NCBI RefSeq assembly: GCF_004146235.1
Contig: NZ_SELO01000009.1
Coordinates: forward strand, 1-64,000
Reading direction: 5' to 3'
Length of the DNA stretch: 64,000 nt
Source of the DNA: Tropicimonas sp. IMCC6043
Lineage (GTDB): Bacteria; Pseudomonadota; Alphaproteobacteria; Rhodobacterales; Rhodobacteraceae
Of the stretch, positions 21,871 to 30,974 are shown piece by piece (position 1 is the first letter of the stretch; each line of letters opens with the position of its first letter). Below the pieces are notes generated by a model that was not told where the DNA came from, made no database searches, and saw only the letters and a program-made list of their open reading frames with translations. Made by a program: the position numbers and the translations under genes.

Positions 21871-22902
21871 ATGAACCTCAAGGACCTGGCAGCCAGCCTC
21901 GGGCTGAGCCAGACAACAGTCAGCCGCGCCCTGAACGGCTACCCCGAAGTCTCCGAAGCGACCCGCAAACGCGTGGCCGAAGCGGCGCTTCGGCACGGCT
22001 ACAGGCCCGACAGCCGGGCGCGCTCGCTCGCGACCGGCAAGGCGATGGCGGTGGGCTTGGTGCTGCCGATGACCGCCAGGCAGGAAATCGTGAACCCGAT
22101 CTTCGCCGATTTCGTCGCCGGCGCGGCGGAGACCCTGGCCTCGCGCGGCTACGATATCGTCATGTCGCTCGCCGGCGAGGAGGAGCAGACCCAGATCTAC
22201 CGGTCGATGCTGTCCAAGGGTCGGGTCGACGGAATGATCATGCAGGCACCGCTGACCGGCGACCGGCGAATCGGCCTGCTGAAGCAACTCGGCATGCCGT
22301 TCGTCGTGCATGGCCGCGTGTCCGACCACGACGACGAATACTGCTGGATGGACATCGACAACCGGCACGCCTTCCACACCGCCACAGATCACTTGCTCGA
22401 TCTCGGCCACCGCCGGATCGCGCTGCTGAACGGGATCGAGGCAATGGACTTCGCCCACCGCCGGCGCGACGGATTCCTCGAGGCGCTTGCCGAGCGCGGG
22501 CTCACCGCCGACACCGCGCTGATGGCGAGCGAGGCGATGACCGAGCATTACGGCCATCGCGAGGCGGCGCGGATGCTGCGCCTGCCCGACCCGCCCACCG
22601 CGTTCCTCACCTCCTCGCTGCTCGTCGCCATGGGCGCGCAGCGGGCGATCGCGTCGCGGGGGCTGCGGATGGGGCTCGACGTGTCGGTGGTTACCCATGA
22701 TGACGGGTTGAGCTACCTGCCCAATGGCGAGCCGGACGCACCGATCTTCACCGCCACCCGCTCGCCGGTGCACGATGCCGGTCATATCTGTGCCGAGATG
22801 CTGTTGCGCCTGATCGACGCGCCGCAGACCGCCCCGTTCCATACCAAGCTCGAGGCGTGCCTCGTTCTCGGCCCCTCCTCCGGCCCGGCGCCCAATCTCT
22901 GA
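21871..22902 (+). CDS. aglR: LacI-family transcriptional regulator
   Basis: The 343-residue repressor has an N-terminal LacI helix-turn-helix (LKDLAASLGLSQTTVSRALN) with hinge ARSLATGKAMAVGLV and a periplasmic-binding-protein-like sugar-sensing domain (about residues 60-335). It is transcribed divergently from aglE and leads into the GH1 and glucokinase genes, so it probably represses both transcripts from the two CAAAG-CTTTG operators. No strong Shine-Dalgarno precedes the ATG. Confidence 0.88.
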   Translation: MNLKDLAASLGLSQTTVSRALNGYPEVSEATRKRVAEAALRHGYRPDSRARSLATGKAMAVGLVLPMTARQEIVNPIFADFVAGAAETLASRGYDIVMSLAGEEEQTQIYRSMLSKGRVDGMIMQAPLTGDRRIGLLKQLGMPFVVHGRVSDHDDEYCWMDIDNRHAFHTATDHLLDLGHRRIALLNGIEAMDFAHRRRDGFLEALAERGLTADTALMASEAMTEHYGHREAARMLRLPDPPTAFLTSSLLVAMGAQRAIASRGLRMGLDVSVVTHDDGLSYLPNGEPDAPIFTATRSPVHDAGHICAEMLLRLIDAPQTAPFHTKLEACLVLGPSSGPAPNL

Positions 22903-22913
22903 AGGATCCCGCG

Positions 22914-24233
22914 ATGTTCAAGCGCAGCGATTTCCCCGACGGTTTCCAGTTCGGCGCCTCGACGGCGGCCTACCAGATCGAGGGACACTCCTTCGGCGGC
23001 GCCGGCCCGACGCATTGGGACGATTTCGCCGCGACACCGGGGAACGTCGTCCGGGCCGAGAACGGCGCAATTGCCTGCGATCACTATCATCGCTGGGAGG
23101 CGGATCTGGACCTGATCCGGGATGCCGGATTCGACGCCTACCGCTTCTCCGCCTCCTGGGCGCGCGTATTGCCGGAAGGGCGCGGGACAGTGAACGAGGA
23201 AGGGCTCGACTTCTACGAGCGGCTTGTCGACGGCATGCTGGAGCGCGGCATCAAGCCGATGATTACACTCTATCACTGGGAACTTCCCTCGGCGCTGGCC
23301 GATCTCGGCGGCTGGCGCAACCGGGACATCGCCGGCTGGTTCGCAGACTATGCCGAGATCCTGATGGGACGTCTCGGAGACCGGATCTGGAAGACCGCGA
23401 CAATCAACGAGCTCTGGTGCGTGAGCTTCCTGAGCCATTTCCTCGGCCAGCACGCGCCGGGGGTGCGCGACATTCGCGCGACGGCCCGCGCCATGCACCA
23501 TGTGCTTCTGGCGCATGGCACCGCGACGCAGGCGCTGCGCGCCGCGGGAGTGGGCGAGATCGGCGCGGTCTGCAATTTCACCTATGCCGAGCCGGCGTCC
23601 GACCGGCCGGAGGATGTCGACGCCGCCGCGACCTTTGACGACTATTACAACAACTTCTTCATCTCCGGCCTGTTCCGGAAGGAATATCCGGCCCGCATCG
23701 TCGAGGCGCTCGGGCGCTATTTCCCGGATGGCTGGCAGGACGACATGGAGCTGATCGGCGCGCCGGTCGACTGGCTGGGCGTCAACTATTACACGCGCGA
23801 GATCATCGCAGCCGAGCCCGGGCCGTGGCCGGCGCTCAAGAGCGTCGAAGGCCCTCTGCCGAAGACCCAGATGGGCTGGGAGATCTATCCCGAGGGCCTG
23901 CTGCATTTCCTGCGCCGCTGCGACGCGGAGTTCTCGCACGGCCTGCCGCTTAATGTCACCGAGAACGGTATGGCCAATGCCGACGTCGTGGTCGCCGGCG
24001 CGGTCGACGACCGCGCCCGCGTCGACTATCTCGCGCGCCATTTCGACGCCGCCCGACAAGCGATCGCCGAAGGCGTCCCGCTGGAGGGTTACTTCGTCTG
24101 GTCGCTCCTGGACAATTACGAATGGTCCTTCGGCTACGAAAAGCGCTTCGGCCTCGTCCACGTCGATTTCGAGACACTGGAGCGCACGCCGAAAGCCTCC
24201 TACCATGCCCTGAAAGCCGCCCTGGCCAGTTGA
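22914..24233 (+). CDS. GH1 beta-glucosidase-like enzyme
   Basis: The 439-residue glycoside hydrolase family 1 TIM barrel begins DFPDGFQFGASTAAYQIEG. The nucleophile lies in NVTENGM near residue 350, and the acid/base Glu in ATINELWCVS near 164. The usual NEP triplet is NEL here. GVNYYTRE near 287 and the WSLLDNYEWSFGYEKRFG C-terminal block are canonical. It would release glucose from beta-glucosides in the cytosol. AAGGA precedes the ATG, 11 nt after aglR. The association of a beta-glucosidase with the alpha-glucoside system is a common alphaproteobacterial layout. Confidence 0.9.
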   Translation: MFKRSDFPDGFQFGASTAAYQIEGHSFGGAGPTHWDDFAATPGNVVRAENGAIACDHYHRWEADLDLIRDAGFDAYRFSASWARVLPEGRGTVNEEGLDFYERLVDGMLERGIKPMITLYHWELPSALADLGGWRNRDIAGWFADYAEILMGRLGDRIWKTATINELWCVSFLSHFLGQHAPGVRDIRATARAMHHVLLAHGTATQALRAAGVGEIGAVCNFTYAEPASDRPEDVDAAATFDDYYNNFFISGLFRKEYPARIVEALGRYFPDGWQDDMELIGAPVDWLGVNYYTREIIAAEPGPWPALKSVEGPLPKTQMGWEIYPEGLLHFLRRCDAEFSHGLPLNVTENGMANADVVVAGAVDDRARVDYLARHFDAARQAIAEGVPLEGYFVWSLLDNYEWSFGYEKRFGLVHVDFETLERTPKASYHALKAALAS

Positions 24234-24243
24234 GGAGCCGCCC

Positions 24244-25212
24244 ATGACCGCCCCGTCCCTTCTCGCCGATATCGGCGGAACCAACACCCGCGTGGCGCTG
24301 GCGCGCGCCGGCAAGGTGATCCACGGCTCGGTGCGCCACTATCCCAATTCCGAATTCGCCGCGCTCGAACCGGTGCTGCGCCGCTATCTCGAAGAGACCG
24401 GCACAGGCACGCCCGAGGCCGCCTGCCTCGCGATGGCCGGACCGGTGCGCGACGGTGTCGGCACGCTGACCAATCTCGACTGGACGCTGGATGCTTCCAC
24501 TCTGGCGCATGCCACAGGCGCCGGCACGGTGACGTTGCTGAACGACCTTCAGGCTCAGGGACACGCCCTCGGCCACCTGGCCGCCGAGGCCCTCTTCCCG
24601 GTCATCGCCGGCCCGCCGCCGCGGATCCAGGCCACCCAGCTTGTCATCGGTATCGGCACCGGTTTCAACGCGGCGCCGGTCTTCGACACCGCCGCAGGGC
24701 GCTTCGTGCCCCCCTCCGAGAGCGGACATGTCGCGCTGCCGACACGTGACGACCGCGACATGCGTCTGGCGCGGTTTCTCGAGCAGGCGCATGGCTTTGC
24801 GGCCGTCGAGGATGCGCTCTCGGGGCGCGGACTGGTGGCGCTCCACGACTTCGTCTGCCGCGAGGCCGGGACGCCGGAGGCGGCGACGCTGAAGGGCAAG
24901 CAGATCATGGCCGCGGTCGCCGAAGGCGATGCGCTCTGTCGCGAGGCAGCCCGCCTCTTTGCCCGGTTGCTGGGCGCCGTGGCGGGCGATCTCGCGCTCA
25001 CTCAGCTTCCCTTCGGCGGGATCTTTCTGATCGGCGGCGTGGCGCGGGCGATGGCGCCCTATCTGGCCGAAATGGGATTCGTGGAGTCGCTGCGCGACAA
25101 GGGGCGGTTTTCCGGTTTCATGGAGCAGTTCGCGGTCACCGTGGTCTCCGACGACGATGCCGCGCTGACCGGAATGGCCCTGCACCTGAAGGCAATGCTC
25201 GAATTGCGCTGA
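24244..25212 (+). CDS. glk: Glucokinase
   Basis: This is a 322-residue hexokinase-superfamily glucokinase. The N-terminal ATP motif is LLADIGGTNTRVALARAG; the sugar site includes LTNLDWTLD and LLNDLQAQGHAL; a GIGTGFNAAPVF block and the C-terminal GGIFLIGGVARAMAPYL complete the fold. It phosphorylates glucose released by AglA and the GH1 enzyme. It starts 10 nt after the GH1 gene, forming an aglR-GH1-glk operon. Confidence 0.9.
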   Translation: MTAPSLLADIGGTNTRVALARAGKVIHGSVRHYPNSEFAALEPVLRRYLEETGTGTPEAACLAMAGPVRDGVGTLTNLDWTLDASTLAHATGAGTVTLLNDLQAQGHALGHLAAEALFPVIAGPPPRIQATQLVIGIGTGFNAAPVFDTAAGRFVPPSESGHVALPTRDDRDMRLARFLEQAHGFAAVEDALSGRGLVALHDFVCREAGTPEAATLKGKQIMAAVAEGDALCREAARLFARLLGAVAGDLALTQLPFGGIFLIGGVARAMAPYLAEMGFVESLRDKGRFSGFMEQFAVTVVSDDDAALTGMALHLKAMLELR

Positions 25213-25257
25213 AACTCCCGCCACAAGCAACGTCATGTTAACCGGCACCCCTTAGGG

Positions 25258-25278
25258 CTTTGCACAGACGCAAAGTTT
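25258..25278 (+). terminator. Weak hairpin terminator after glk
   Basis: CTTTGC (25258-25263) pairs with GCAAAG (25270-25275) around a 6-nt loop and is followed by TTTCC. It lies between glk and the chemotaxis operon. The short stem makes this tentative. Confidence 0.4.
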
Positions 25279-25314
25279 CCGGGGGAGATCCGTGCTGTAC
25301 CCGTTCCAGACTCC

Positions 25315-25608
25315 ATGGTGCCGGACATGAGCACCGATCTGGCCTTGCCCACCCGCCTCGACCTGCCGGCCGCGACACCGCTGGCGGAAGCGATTCTCGC
25401 CCTGAGAGGGCAGGATCTCCGCCTCATCGGGGAGGAGGTCAGCCATCTGGGCACGCCGGGGCTTCAGGTCCTCCTGTCGGCCGTCCGGACCTGGTCGCGA
25501 GACGGCAAGCGGCTCTCCCTTGCCGCCCCCTCCGGCGCGATGACCGAGCAACTCGCGCTGTTCGGGCTCGGTCCGGACGCGATTGCCACGCCGTCCGGGG
25601 AGGGTTGA
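25315..25608 (+). CDS. STAS-domain protein at head of chemotaxis operon
   Basis: The small protein (about 93-97 residues) has the sequence shape of an anti-sigma-factor-antagonist-like STAS domain. TRLDLPAATPLAEAILALRG comes first, then EEVSHLGTPGLQVLLSA, where the central helix region includes a threonine instead of the usual serine in the phospho-site area. STAS proteins at the start of alphaproteobacterial che operons probably modulate signalling; a target is not known. ATG 25327 is an alternative start; neither has a clear Shine-Dalgarno. The stop is 3 nt before the GTG of cheY. Confidence 0.65.
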   Translation: MVPDMSTDLALPTRLDLPAATPLAEAILALRGQDLRLIGEEVSHLGTPGLQVLLSAVRTWSRDGKRLSLAAPSGAMTEQLALFGLGPDAIATPSGEG

Positions 25609-25611
25609 TCG

Positions 25612-25992
25612 GTGAGCCTGAACATTCTGGCGGTCGATGACAGCCGCACGATCCGGGACATGTTGAGCCTTGCGCTGTCTCGGGCCGGCTTCGTGACCAG
25701 CCTTGCCGAAGACGGCGAGCACGGGCTCGAGGTGTTGGGCAATATCTGCCCGGACGTCATCATCACCGACATCAACATGCCGCGGCTCGATGGATTCGGC
25801 TTCATCGAGGCCGTTCGCCGCCAGAAGGCGTATCGCGCAACCCCGATCCTTGTGCTCACGACGGAAAGCGCGCCGGAACTGAAGGCACGCGCCCGGGCCG
25901 CGGGCGCCACCGGCTGGATCGTCAAGCCCTTCGATCCGGCCAAACTGATCCGCGCATTGCACATGGTCGCCGGTCCGGGAGTCTCCGCATGA
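25612..25992 (+). CDS. cheY: Chemotaxis response regulator (CheY-type)
   Basis: This is a 126-residue single receiver domain. The acidic pair is at D9-D10, the phosphoacceptor is D53 (IITDINMPRLDG), the switch Thr is in LVLTTES near 83, and the conserved Lys is K105 (WIVKPFD). The start is GTG with GGGGAGGG about 8 nt upstream. It overlaps cheA by 4 nt. It receives phosphate from CheA and would act on the flagellar motor or as a phosphate sink; which of the two CheY proteins drives the motor is not readable. Confidence 0.88.
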   Translation: MSLNILAVDDSRTIRDMLSLALSRAGFVTSLAEDGEHGLEVLGNICPDVIITDINMPRLDGFGFIEAVRRQKAYRATPILVLTTESAPELKARARAAGATGWIVKPFDPAKLIRALHMVAGPGVSA

Positions 25993-28226
25993 CCACACCT
26001 GATCCGATGGCCGAAATCCGCGCCTCCTTCTTCATCGAATGCGACGAGCTTCTCGAAGCGCTCCAGGACGGGCTCGTTCAGATCGATTCCGGGGCCACCG
26101 ACGACGAAACCGTCAATGTCTGCTTCCGCGCGGTGCATTCGATCAAGGGCGGCGCAGGTGCCTTCGGCCTCGACGAACTCGTCCGTTTCGCGCACCGCTA
26201 CGAGACAGTTCTCGACGAGGTTCGCAGCCACAGACTGGAGCCCACCCGCGATGCGGTCCTTCTCTTCATGCGCGCCGCCGACATCCTCTCCGATATCGTG
26301 CGGAACTGCCGAGACGGAACCACTACCGATCCGGACGCGGTCGAACCGACCCTCCGGGAGCTCGAAGCCCTGACCGCCGGTGTCGACGAAGAGGAGGAGA
26401 TCACGGATTTCCAGCCGACGGGCCTGTCTCTGGATCTCGGGCTGACGGACGTGACCGCCGGGCCCGCGGCCGATCCGGTCTTCGAGATTACCTTCCGGCC
26501 GGAAAGGGAGTTGTTCCAGTCCGGCAACGAACCCCTGTTCCTCTTGTCCGCCCTCAGCGCACTCGGCTCTCTCGAGACCACCTGTGACACGAGCGCCCTG
26601 CCGCCACTGGAGGAACTCGACGCCGAGAGTGCAGGCCTCGCCTGGACGCTCCGTTTGACGACCAACCGCAGCCGCAGCGACATCGAGGAAGTGTTCGAAT
26701 TCGTCGACGGCCTGTGCGTGCTGGAGATTGTCGAAGCCGCTCCGGCCTCCGAGAGCACCTTGCCCCCGCTCCCCGGCCTGGCCGATCTCTCCGGTGCCAC
26801 CGAATCGGCGGACACGGAGGCGGTCGAGGGGGACTCCACCGACACGGTAGCGTCACGCTTGACGCTGACCATGCCCGACGCGCAGGACGGTCCGGACCGG
26901 TCCGACGGTGTCGCGGCCGCCTCCGGCCCGCGCGTCCCGGTGCTCTCCGCCGACCCGAGCGAGCCGAAGGACGGGTCCACCGCAACCGCGCCCCGCCCCT
27001 CCGCCCAAGGAACGGTCACGCGCGCGACCGTGCGGGTCGATCTCGAACGGATCGAGCGGTTGGTCAACCTCGTGGGCGAGCTGGTGATCAACCAGGCGAT
27101 GCTCTCCCAGAGTGTTGCCGAGGCCGGGCTTCCGGCGAATTCCCCGGTTGCCCAGGGCCTCGAAGAGTTCATGCAGCTGACGCGGGACATCCAGGACAGT
27201 GTCATGATGATTCGCGCCCAGCCGGTGAAGTCGCTTTTCCAGAGAATGGCCAGGATCGTACGCGAATCCTCCGCATCGATTGGGAAACGCGTGCGCCTGG
27301 TAACCGACGGCGAAGCGACCGAAGTGGACAAGACCGTCATCGAGCGTCTTGCCGACCCCCTGACCCACATGATCCGCAATGCGGTCGACCACGGCCTGGA
27401 GGACGCCGAAACGCGCGAAGCCGCCGGCAAGCCGCCCGAGGGCTGCGTCCAGCTGTCGGCCGCACATCGATCCGGACGGGTCATCATCGAAGTAAGTGAC
27501 GACGGTGGCGGGATCGACCGGAAGAAGGTGCGCGCCATTGCGGAAGAAAAAGGCCTCGTCCCGCCGGGCCAGCCGCTCTCGGACAGCGACATCGACGCCC
27601 TGCTCTTCCTTCCGGGTTTCTCGACCGCCAGGAAAGTGTCCAACCTGTCGGGTCGTGGCGTCGGCATGGATGTCGTGCGCAAGGCAATTCAGGATCTCGG
27701 CGGGCGCGTCAGCATCACCTCGACGCCCGGCAAGGGCACGAGCTTTTCGATCTCCCTGCCGCTCACCCTAGCGATCCTAGACGGCATGGTCGTCGAGGCC
27801 GCGGAGGAGACGCTGGTCGTGCCGCTCGGATCGATCGTCGAAACGCTCATGGTTCGAAACGAAGACATGCAGGCAGTGGGCCCGGACACGCAGGTCCTGC
27901 GCATTCGAGACAGTTTCGTTCCCTTAATGGATCTCGGTGTCGAACTCGGTTTCCGCGAGCCGCTGGAGACCTATAGCGGCAGCGTCGTGCTTCTGATCAC
28001 GCTCGAGGACGGCACCCGATCCGCCATGATCGTCGACGCGATCCACGAGCAGCGGCAAGTGGTCATCAAGGGGTTGCAGGACAGCTATGGCCATATCCCC
28101 GGCATCGCAGCGGCGACGATCCTCGGCGACGGCCAGGTCGCGCTGATCCTCGATCCCCTCGACCTGATGACAAACGCAACGGGACGCACCCGTGCCGGCG
28201 AGCCTCGCCTGACCCTAGCAGGATGA
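25989..28226 (+). CDS. cheA: Chemotaxis histidine kinase CheA
   Basis: The 745-residue kinase has the standard order. An Hpt domain carries H50 in FRAVHSIKGGAGAFG. A long acidic, low-complexity linker (about residues 130-340) follows, then the dimerisation helices (VDLERIERLVNLVGELVINQ). The HATPase domain has its N box in HMIRNAVDHGLE, G1 in SDDGGGID and G2 in SGRGVGMDVV. The protein ends in a CheW-like coupling domain (from about 600). A P2 CheY-binding domain is not clearly recognisable. It overlaps both neighbours by 4 nt (ATGA). Confidence 0.93.
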   Translation: MTTPDPMAEIRASFFIECDELLEALQDGLVQIDSGATDDETVNVCFRAVHSIKGGAGAFGLDELVRFAHRYETVLDEVRSHRLEPTRDAVLLFMRAADILSDIVRNCRDGTTTDPDAVEPTLRELEALTAGVDEEEEITDFQPTGLSLDLGLTDVTAGPAADPVFEITFRPERELFQSGNEPLFLLSALSALGSLETTCDTSALPPLEELDAESAGLAWTLRLTTNRSRSDIEEVFEFVDGLCVLEIVEAAPASESTLPPLPGLADLSGATESADTEAVEGDSTDTVASRLTLTMPDAQDGPDRSDGVAAASGPRVPVLSADPSEPKDGSTATAPRPSAQGTVTRATVRVDLERIERLVNLVGELVINQAMLSQSVAEAGLPANSPVAQGLEEFMQLTRDIQDSVMMIRAQPVKSLFQRMARIVRESSASIGKRVRLVTDGEATEVDKTVIERLADPLTHMIRNAVDHGLEDAETREAAGKPPEGCVQLSAAHRSGRVIIEVSDDGGGIDRKKVRAIAEEKGLVPPGQPLSDSDIDALLFLPGFSTARKVSNLSGRGVGMDVVRKAIQDLGGRVSITSTPGKGTSFSISLPLTLAILDGMVVEAAEETLVVPLGSIVETLMVRNEDMQAVGPDTQVLRIRDSFVPLMDLGVELGFREPLETYSGSVVLLITLEDGTRSAMIVDAIHEQRQVVIKGLQDSYGHIPGIAAATILGDGQVALILDPLDLMTNATGRTRAGEPRLTLAG

Positions 28227-28702
28227 ACAAGATGACCGAACTGACTGCCGTGCAAGGCGAATCCAGCGATTGCGAGTTGCTGTCCTTCCGCGTGGGAGAA
28301 CAGGAATACTCGGTTGACATCATGTCGGTCCGCGAAATCCGCGGATGGACCCGGCCGACTCCGCTCCCGCATTCCGCCGACTACGTGCGGGGAGTTATAA
28401 ACCTGCGAGGAACCGTCCTGCCGATCGTCGACCTGTCCCGACGGCTCGGCATTCCGGTTGGGGAGGCAAGCGAACGCAACGTCATCATCGTCGCACATAT
28501 CCGCCATCAGGCCGTCGGGTTGCTGGTCGACGCGGTGTCCGACATTCTCGCCATCCCGGAATCGGACATGCAGCCCCCGCCGGAAATGGCGGCCGACAGC
28601 GAACGTGGTTTCGTGCAATCCCTCACGATCGTAGACGGCCGGATGCTTCGTATACTGGACCTCGAAGCGGTCCTGCCCGACCAGGCCGAGACCGCCGCAT
28701 GA
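28223..28702 (+). CDS. cheW: Chemotaxis coupling protein CheW
   Basis: The 159-residue CheW domain links receptors to CheA. LLSFRVGEQEYSVDIMSVRE, VINLRGTVLPIVDLSRRLG and VGLLVDAVSDIL are the hallmark blocks. The gene overlaps cheA and cheR at both ends by 4 nt, so translation of the three is probably coupled. No chemoreceptor (MCP) gene lies in the window. Confidence 0.93.
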   Translation: MNKMTELTAVQGESSDCELLSFRVGEQEYSVDIMSVREIRGWTRPTPLPHSADYVRGVINLRGTVLPIVDLSRRLGIPVGEASERNVIIVAHIRHQAVGLLVDAVSDILAIPESDMQPPPEMAADSERGFVQSLTIVDGRMLRILDLEAVLPDQAETAA

Positions 28703-29580
28703 ACGCTCCCACAGCACTGAACCTGCCGCAACCGCAGACGCTGGATCCTCAAGCCCTAAGAGACTTCGAGACACTCGCGCGGATCGCCAGGGAAGAGGCG
28801 GGGCTCGTCATCCCGCCCGAAAAGGCCGCCATGGTCTTCTCTCGGGTCAGCAAACGGCTGCGCGCCCTCGGAATCAGCGATCGCAGCGTCTACTGCAAGA
28901 TGCTCGAGAGCCGGGACGAAACCGCGGAGCGACGACAACTGGTCAGCGCGCTTACCACGAATGTCACCAGTTTCTTTCGGGAACCCCATCATTTCGACAC
29001 GCTGAAGGAGGCAATTCTTCCTGAGCTCACTGGTCGGGCACGCGCGGGCGAACGGGTCCGGATCTGGTCCGCCGGCTGCTCCACCGGACCGGAGCCATAT
29101 TCCATTGCAATGGCTGTATTCGAGAAATGCCCGGAGGCTCTCGATCTCGATATCAAGATCCTTGCGACCGACATCGATCCGGCCGCACTGGCGACAGCGC
29201 GAAGCGGCAGCTACAGCAGCAGCCAAGTCTCCGCCATATCGGAGGATCGGCGAAGGCTCTTCTTCCGGAAGCCCGATGCGTCGACACATGGCAGCGAATG
29301 CGCCCAGGTGTCTGACAGGCTGACCGGTCTCATTTCATTTCGGGAACTGAACCTGCTGGCGTCCTGGCCAATGAAGTTCAAGTTCGACGTCATTTTTTGC
29401 CGGAATGTCGTAATCTATTTCGACCGGGAAACCCAAAACGCGCTGTGGCCGCGTTTTGCGCAGGCCTGCCGCCCGGGAGGCTATCTGTTCGTCGGGCATT
29501 CCGAACGTCTCGACGACGACAGCCTGCCCCATTTTCGTTCCGTTGGCACCACGACCTACCAACGTACGAACACCAACTGA
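28699..29580 (+). CDS. cheR: Chemoreceptor methyltransferase CheR
   Basis: The 293-residue SAM-dependent methyltransferase methylates glutamates of chemoreceptors for adaptation. The N-terminal helical domain is followed by TTNVTSFFREPHHFDTL near residue 90 and the SAM-binding IWSAGCSTGPEPYSIAM near 120. FDVIFCRNVVIYFDRETQ and GYLFVGHSERL complete the family pattern. The ATG overlaps the cheW stop, so longer upstream readings are ignored. The partner methylesterase CheB and deamidase CheD are absent here. Confidence 0.93.
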   Translation: MNAPTALNLPQPQTLDPQALRDFETLARIAREEAGLVIPPEKAAMVFSRVSKRLRALGISDRSVYCKMLESRDETAERRQLVSALTTNVTSFFREPHHFDTLKEAILPELTGRARAGERVRIWSAGCSTGPEPYSIAMAVFEKCPEALDLDIKILATDIDPAALATARSGSYSSSQVSAISEDRRRLFFRKPDASTHGSECAQVSDRLTGLISFRELNLLASWPMKFKFDVIFCRNVVIYFDRETQNALWPRFAQACRPGGYLFVGHSERLDDDSLPHFRSVGTTTYQRTNTN

Positions 29581-29598
29581 CCTGAAAGGACTGAAAAC

Positions 29599-29985
29599 GT
29601 GGCACTTCGGGATCTTCTGCACGTGTTCGTCGTCGACGACATGTCCACCAGTCGCGGCTTGATCCTGCAGGCACTGGATGCTTTCGGGATCAGCCACGTT
29701 CGGCACGCCACCGATGCGCGATCTGCCCTCGCAGCGCTTTCGGCCAAGCCGGCGCATCTGGTGATTTCCGATTACAACATGCCCGAGATGGACGGCCTGC
29801 ACCTTCTCAGGGCGCTTCGACAGGACCCAAAGCTCAAGGCGATCGGCTTCATTCTGATTACCGGCAAGGCGGAACGATCCATCATCGAGACCGGTCAGAA
29901 ACTGGGGATGAACAACTTCATCAAGAAGCCCTTCACACCCCCCGATCTTCAGAAATGCATCGAGGCCGTTGTGGGGCGACTGTAA
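29599..29985 (+). CDS. Second CheY-type response regulator
   Basis: This is a 128-residue receiver domain with D13-D14, phosphoacceptor D58 (LVISDYNMPEMDG), T88 (FILITGKAE) and K110 (FIKKPF). The start is GTG with GAAAGGA 9 nt upstream, 18 nt after cheR. LRALRQDPKLKAIGFILITG resembles motor-type CheY proteins. It overlaps the next small gene (TAATG), hinting that the two proteins work together. Confidence 0.88.
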   Translation: MALRDLLHVFVVDDMSTSRGLILQALDAFGISHVRHATDARSALAALSAKPAHLVISDYNMPEMDGLHLLRALRQDPKLKAIGFILITGKAERSIIETGQKLGMNNFIKKPFTPPDLQKCIEAVVGRL

Positions 29986-30368
29986 TGGAACGGAGTCTGG
30001 ACGGCGACTCGGTCTCGATGAACGCGCGGGCGAAGGACATCCTGAGACACACGGCGGATGAGCTTCGGGACCTCAGCAGGGAACTTCGCGCGTTCGAGTG
30101 CGACCCGTCCTTCATCCTCGAGCAGGCGCATGTTTCCCCTCAGCAGATCACGCGCCTCCAGTTCTTGGACGAAACCACACAGATCCTTGAGGACCTTTCG
30201 CGCGCGGTGAGCGTCGTCGAGAATCTCCAGCCCGCCTCGCTCGCCTGCGGACTGTCCGAGCTTCGCGGATGTATCGTGCTCGGCGACCTGCGCGGTCGTC
30301 TATGTGGCCAGGCCACCGAAGAGACCGGCCATCCGGGCAAGGAATCAGGGAACGTGAGCTTTTTCTAG
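29985..30368 (+). CDS. Small helical protein of the che operon, possible CheZ-like phosphatase
   Basis: The 127-residue protein is predicted mostly helical and has no recognised family name. Residues 58-72 read LQFLDETTQILEDLS. They give the D-x3-Q spacing (D62, Q66) that forms the active site of CheZ phosphatases (DLTGQ in enterics). The protein ends in a short motif, GNVSFF, after a flexible Gly/Glu stretch, like the CheY-binding tails of CheZ. Translation is coupled to the preceding CheY (TAATG). This assignment is inference; it is much shorter than enteric CheZ (about 214 residues). Confidence 0.5.
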   Translation: MERSLDGDSVSMNARAKDILRHTADELRDLSRELRAFECDPSFILEQAHVSPQQITRLQFLDETTQILEDLSRAVSVVENLQPASLACGLSELRGCIVLGDLRGRLCGQATEETGHPGKESGNVSFF

Positions 30369-30857
30369 GTGCCCCCTCCCCTGTTCGATCCGTTCATCGG
30401 ACAGGTCGGGAGCCCCCATGCTGGCGCCTCTGTCGCAGCCATGTCCCGGGCGTGCCTCGCCAATCGGCATGGCCAGGGTGTTCCACTGCACAACCGACCG
30501 GAGATCTGTGGCGACTTTACCGGCGTCTCCCGCCCGCCCCCGACCCCGCTCTGGCCTGTCCACAAGAGCTATTCCCGATCGGCGGCGGTCTCGCCCCCTC
30601 GGAGAGAGCCGCGTTCCACGTCAGGTCGCCGCATGGCGTCCGTCCCGGTCCCAACCTGGACCGACGACCCCGACTCGGGCCGGAAAACCCTGACATCCCA
30701 GAAGCACAAAAAAATGCGCATCCTAACCATGTCTTCCGTTGCGCGTCGCGCCCCATCGCAGTCGCGGAACATGGTAGAAAAACAGGCAACTCGCCCCGAA
30801 TCCGCACATCCATCTGCGACTGCGGCATTTCGGCGTATCTTTTTTAATTATTTATTG

Positions 30858-30973
30858 AATTTACACATTCTAGCCATTCTCATTTTTGAATGTTAGAAAA
30901 TGAACCCTTTGCGGGAACGAATAGATGCCTTGATTTTATATCTTTCGGCGACGTTCAATTCACACATTCGTAG
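30858..30973. repeat. Pair of imperfect direct repeats upstream of octaheme gene
   Basis: AATTTACACATTCTAG at 30858-30873 and AATTCACACATTCGTAG at 30957-30973 match except for one substitution and one inserted base, 99 bp apart. The downstream copy ends two bases before the FNR-like site. They could be binding sites for a second regulator. Confidence 0.45.
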
Positions 30974-30974
30974 A

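Noticed and set aside
30369-30896. 175-codon open frame in the gap before the octaheme gene
   Set aside because: Starts at GTG with no ribosome site, is Ser/Pro/Arg-rich, has no family features, and ends in the AT-rich promoter zone.
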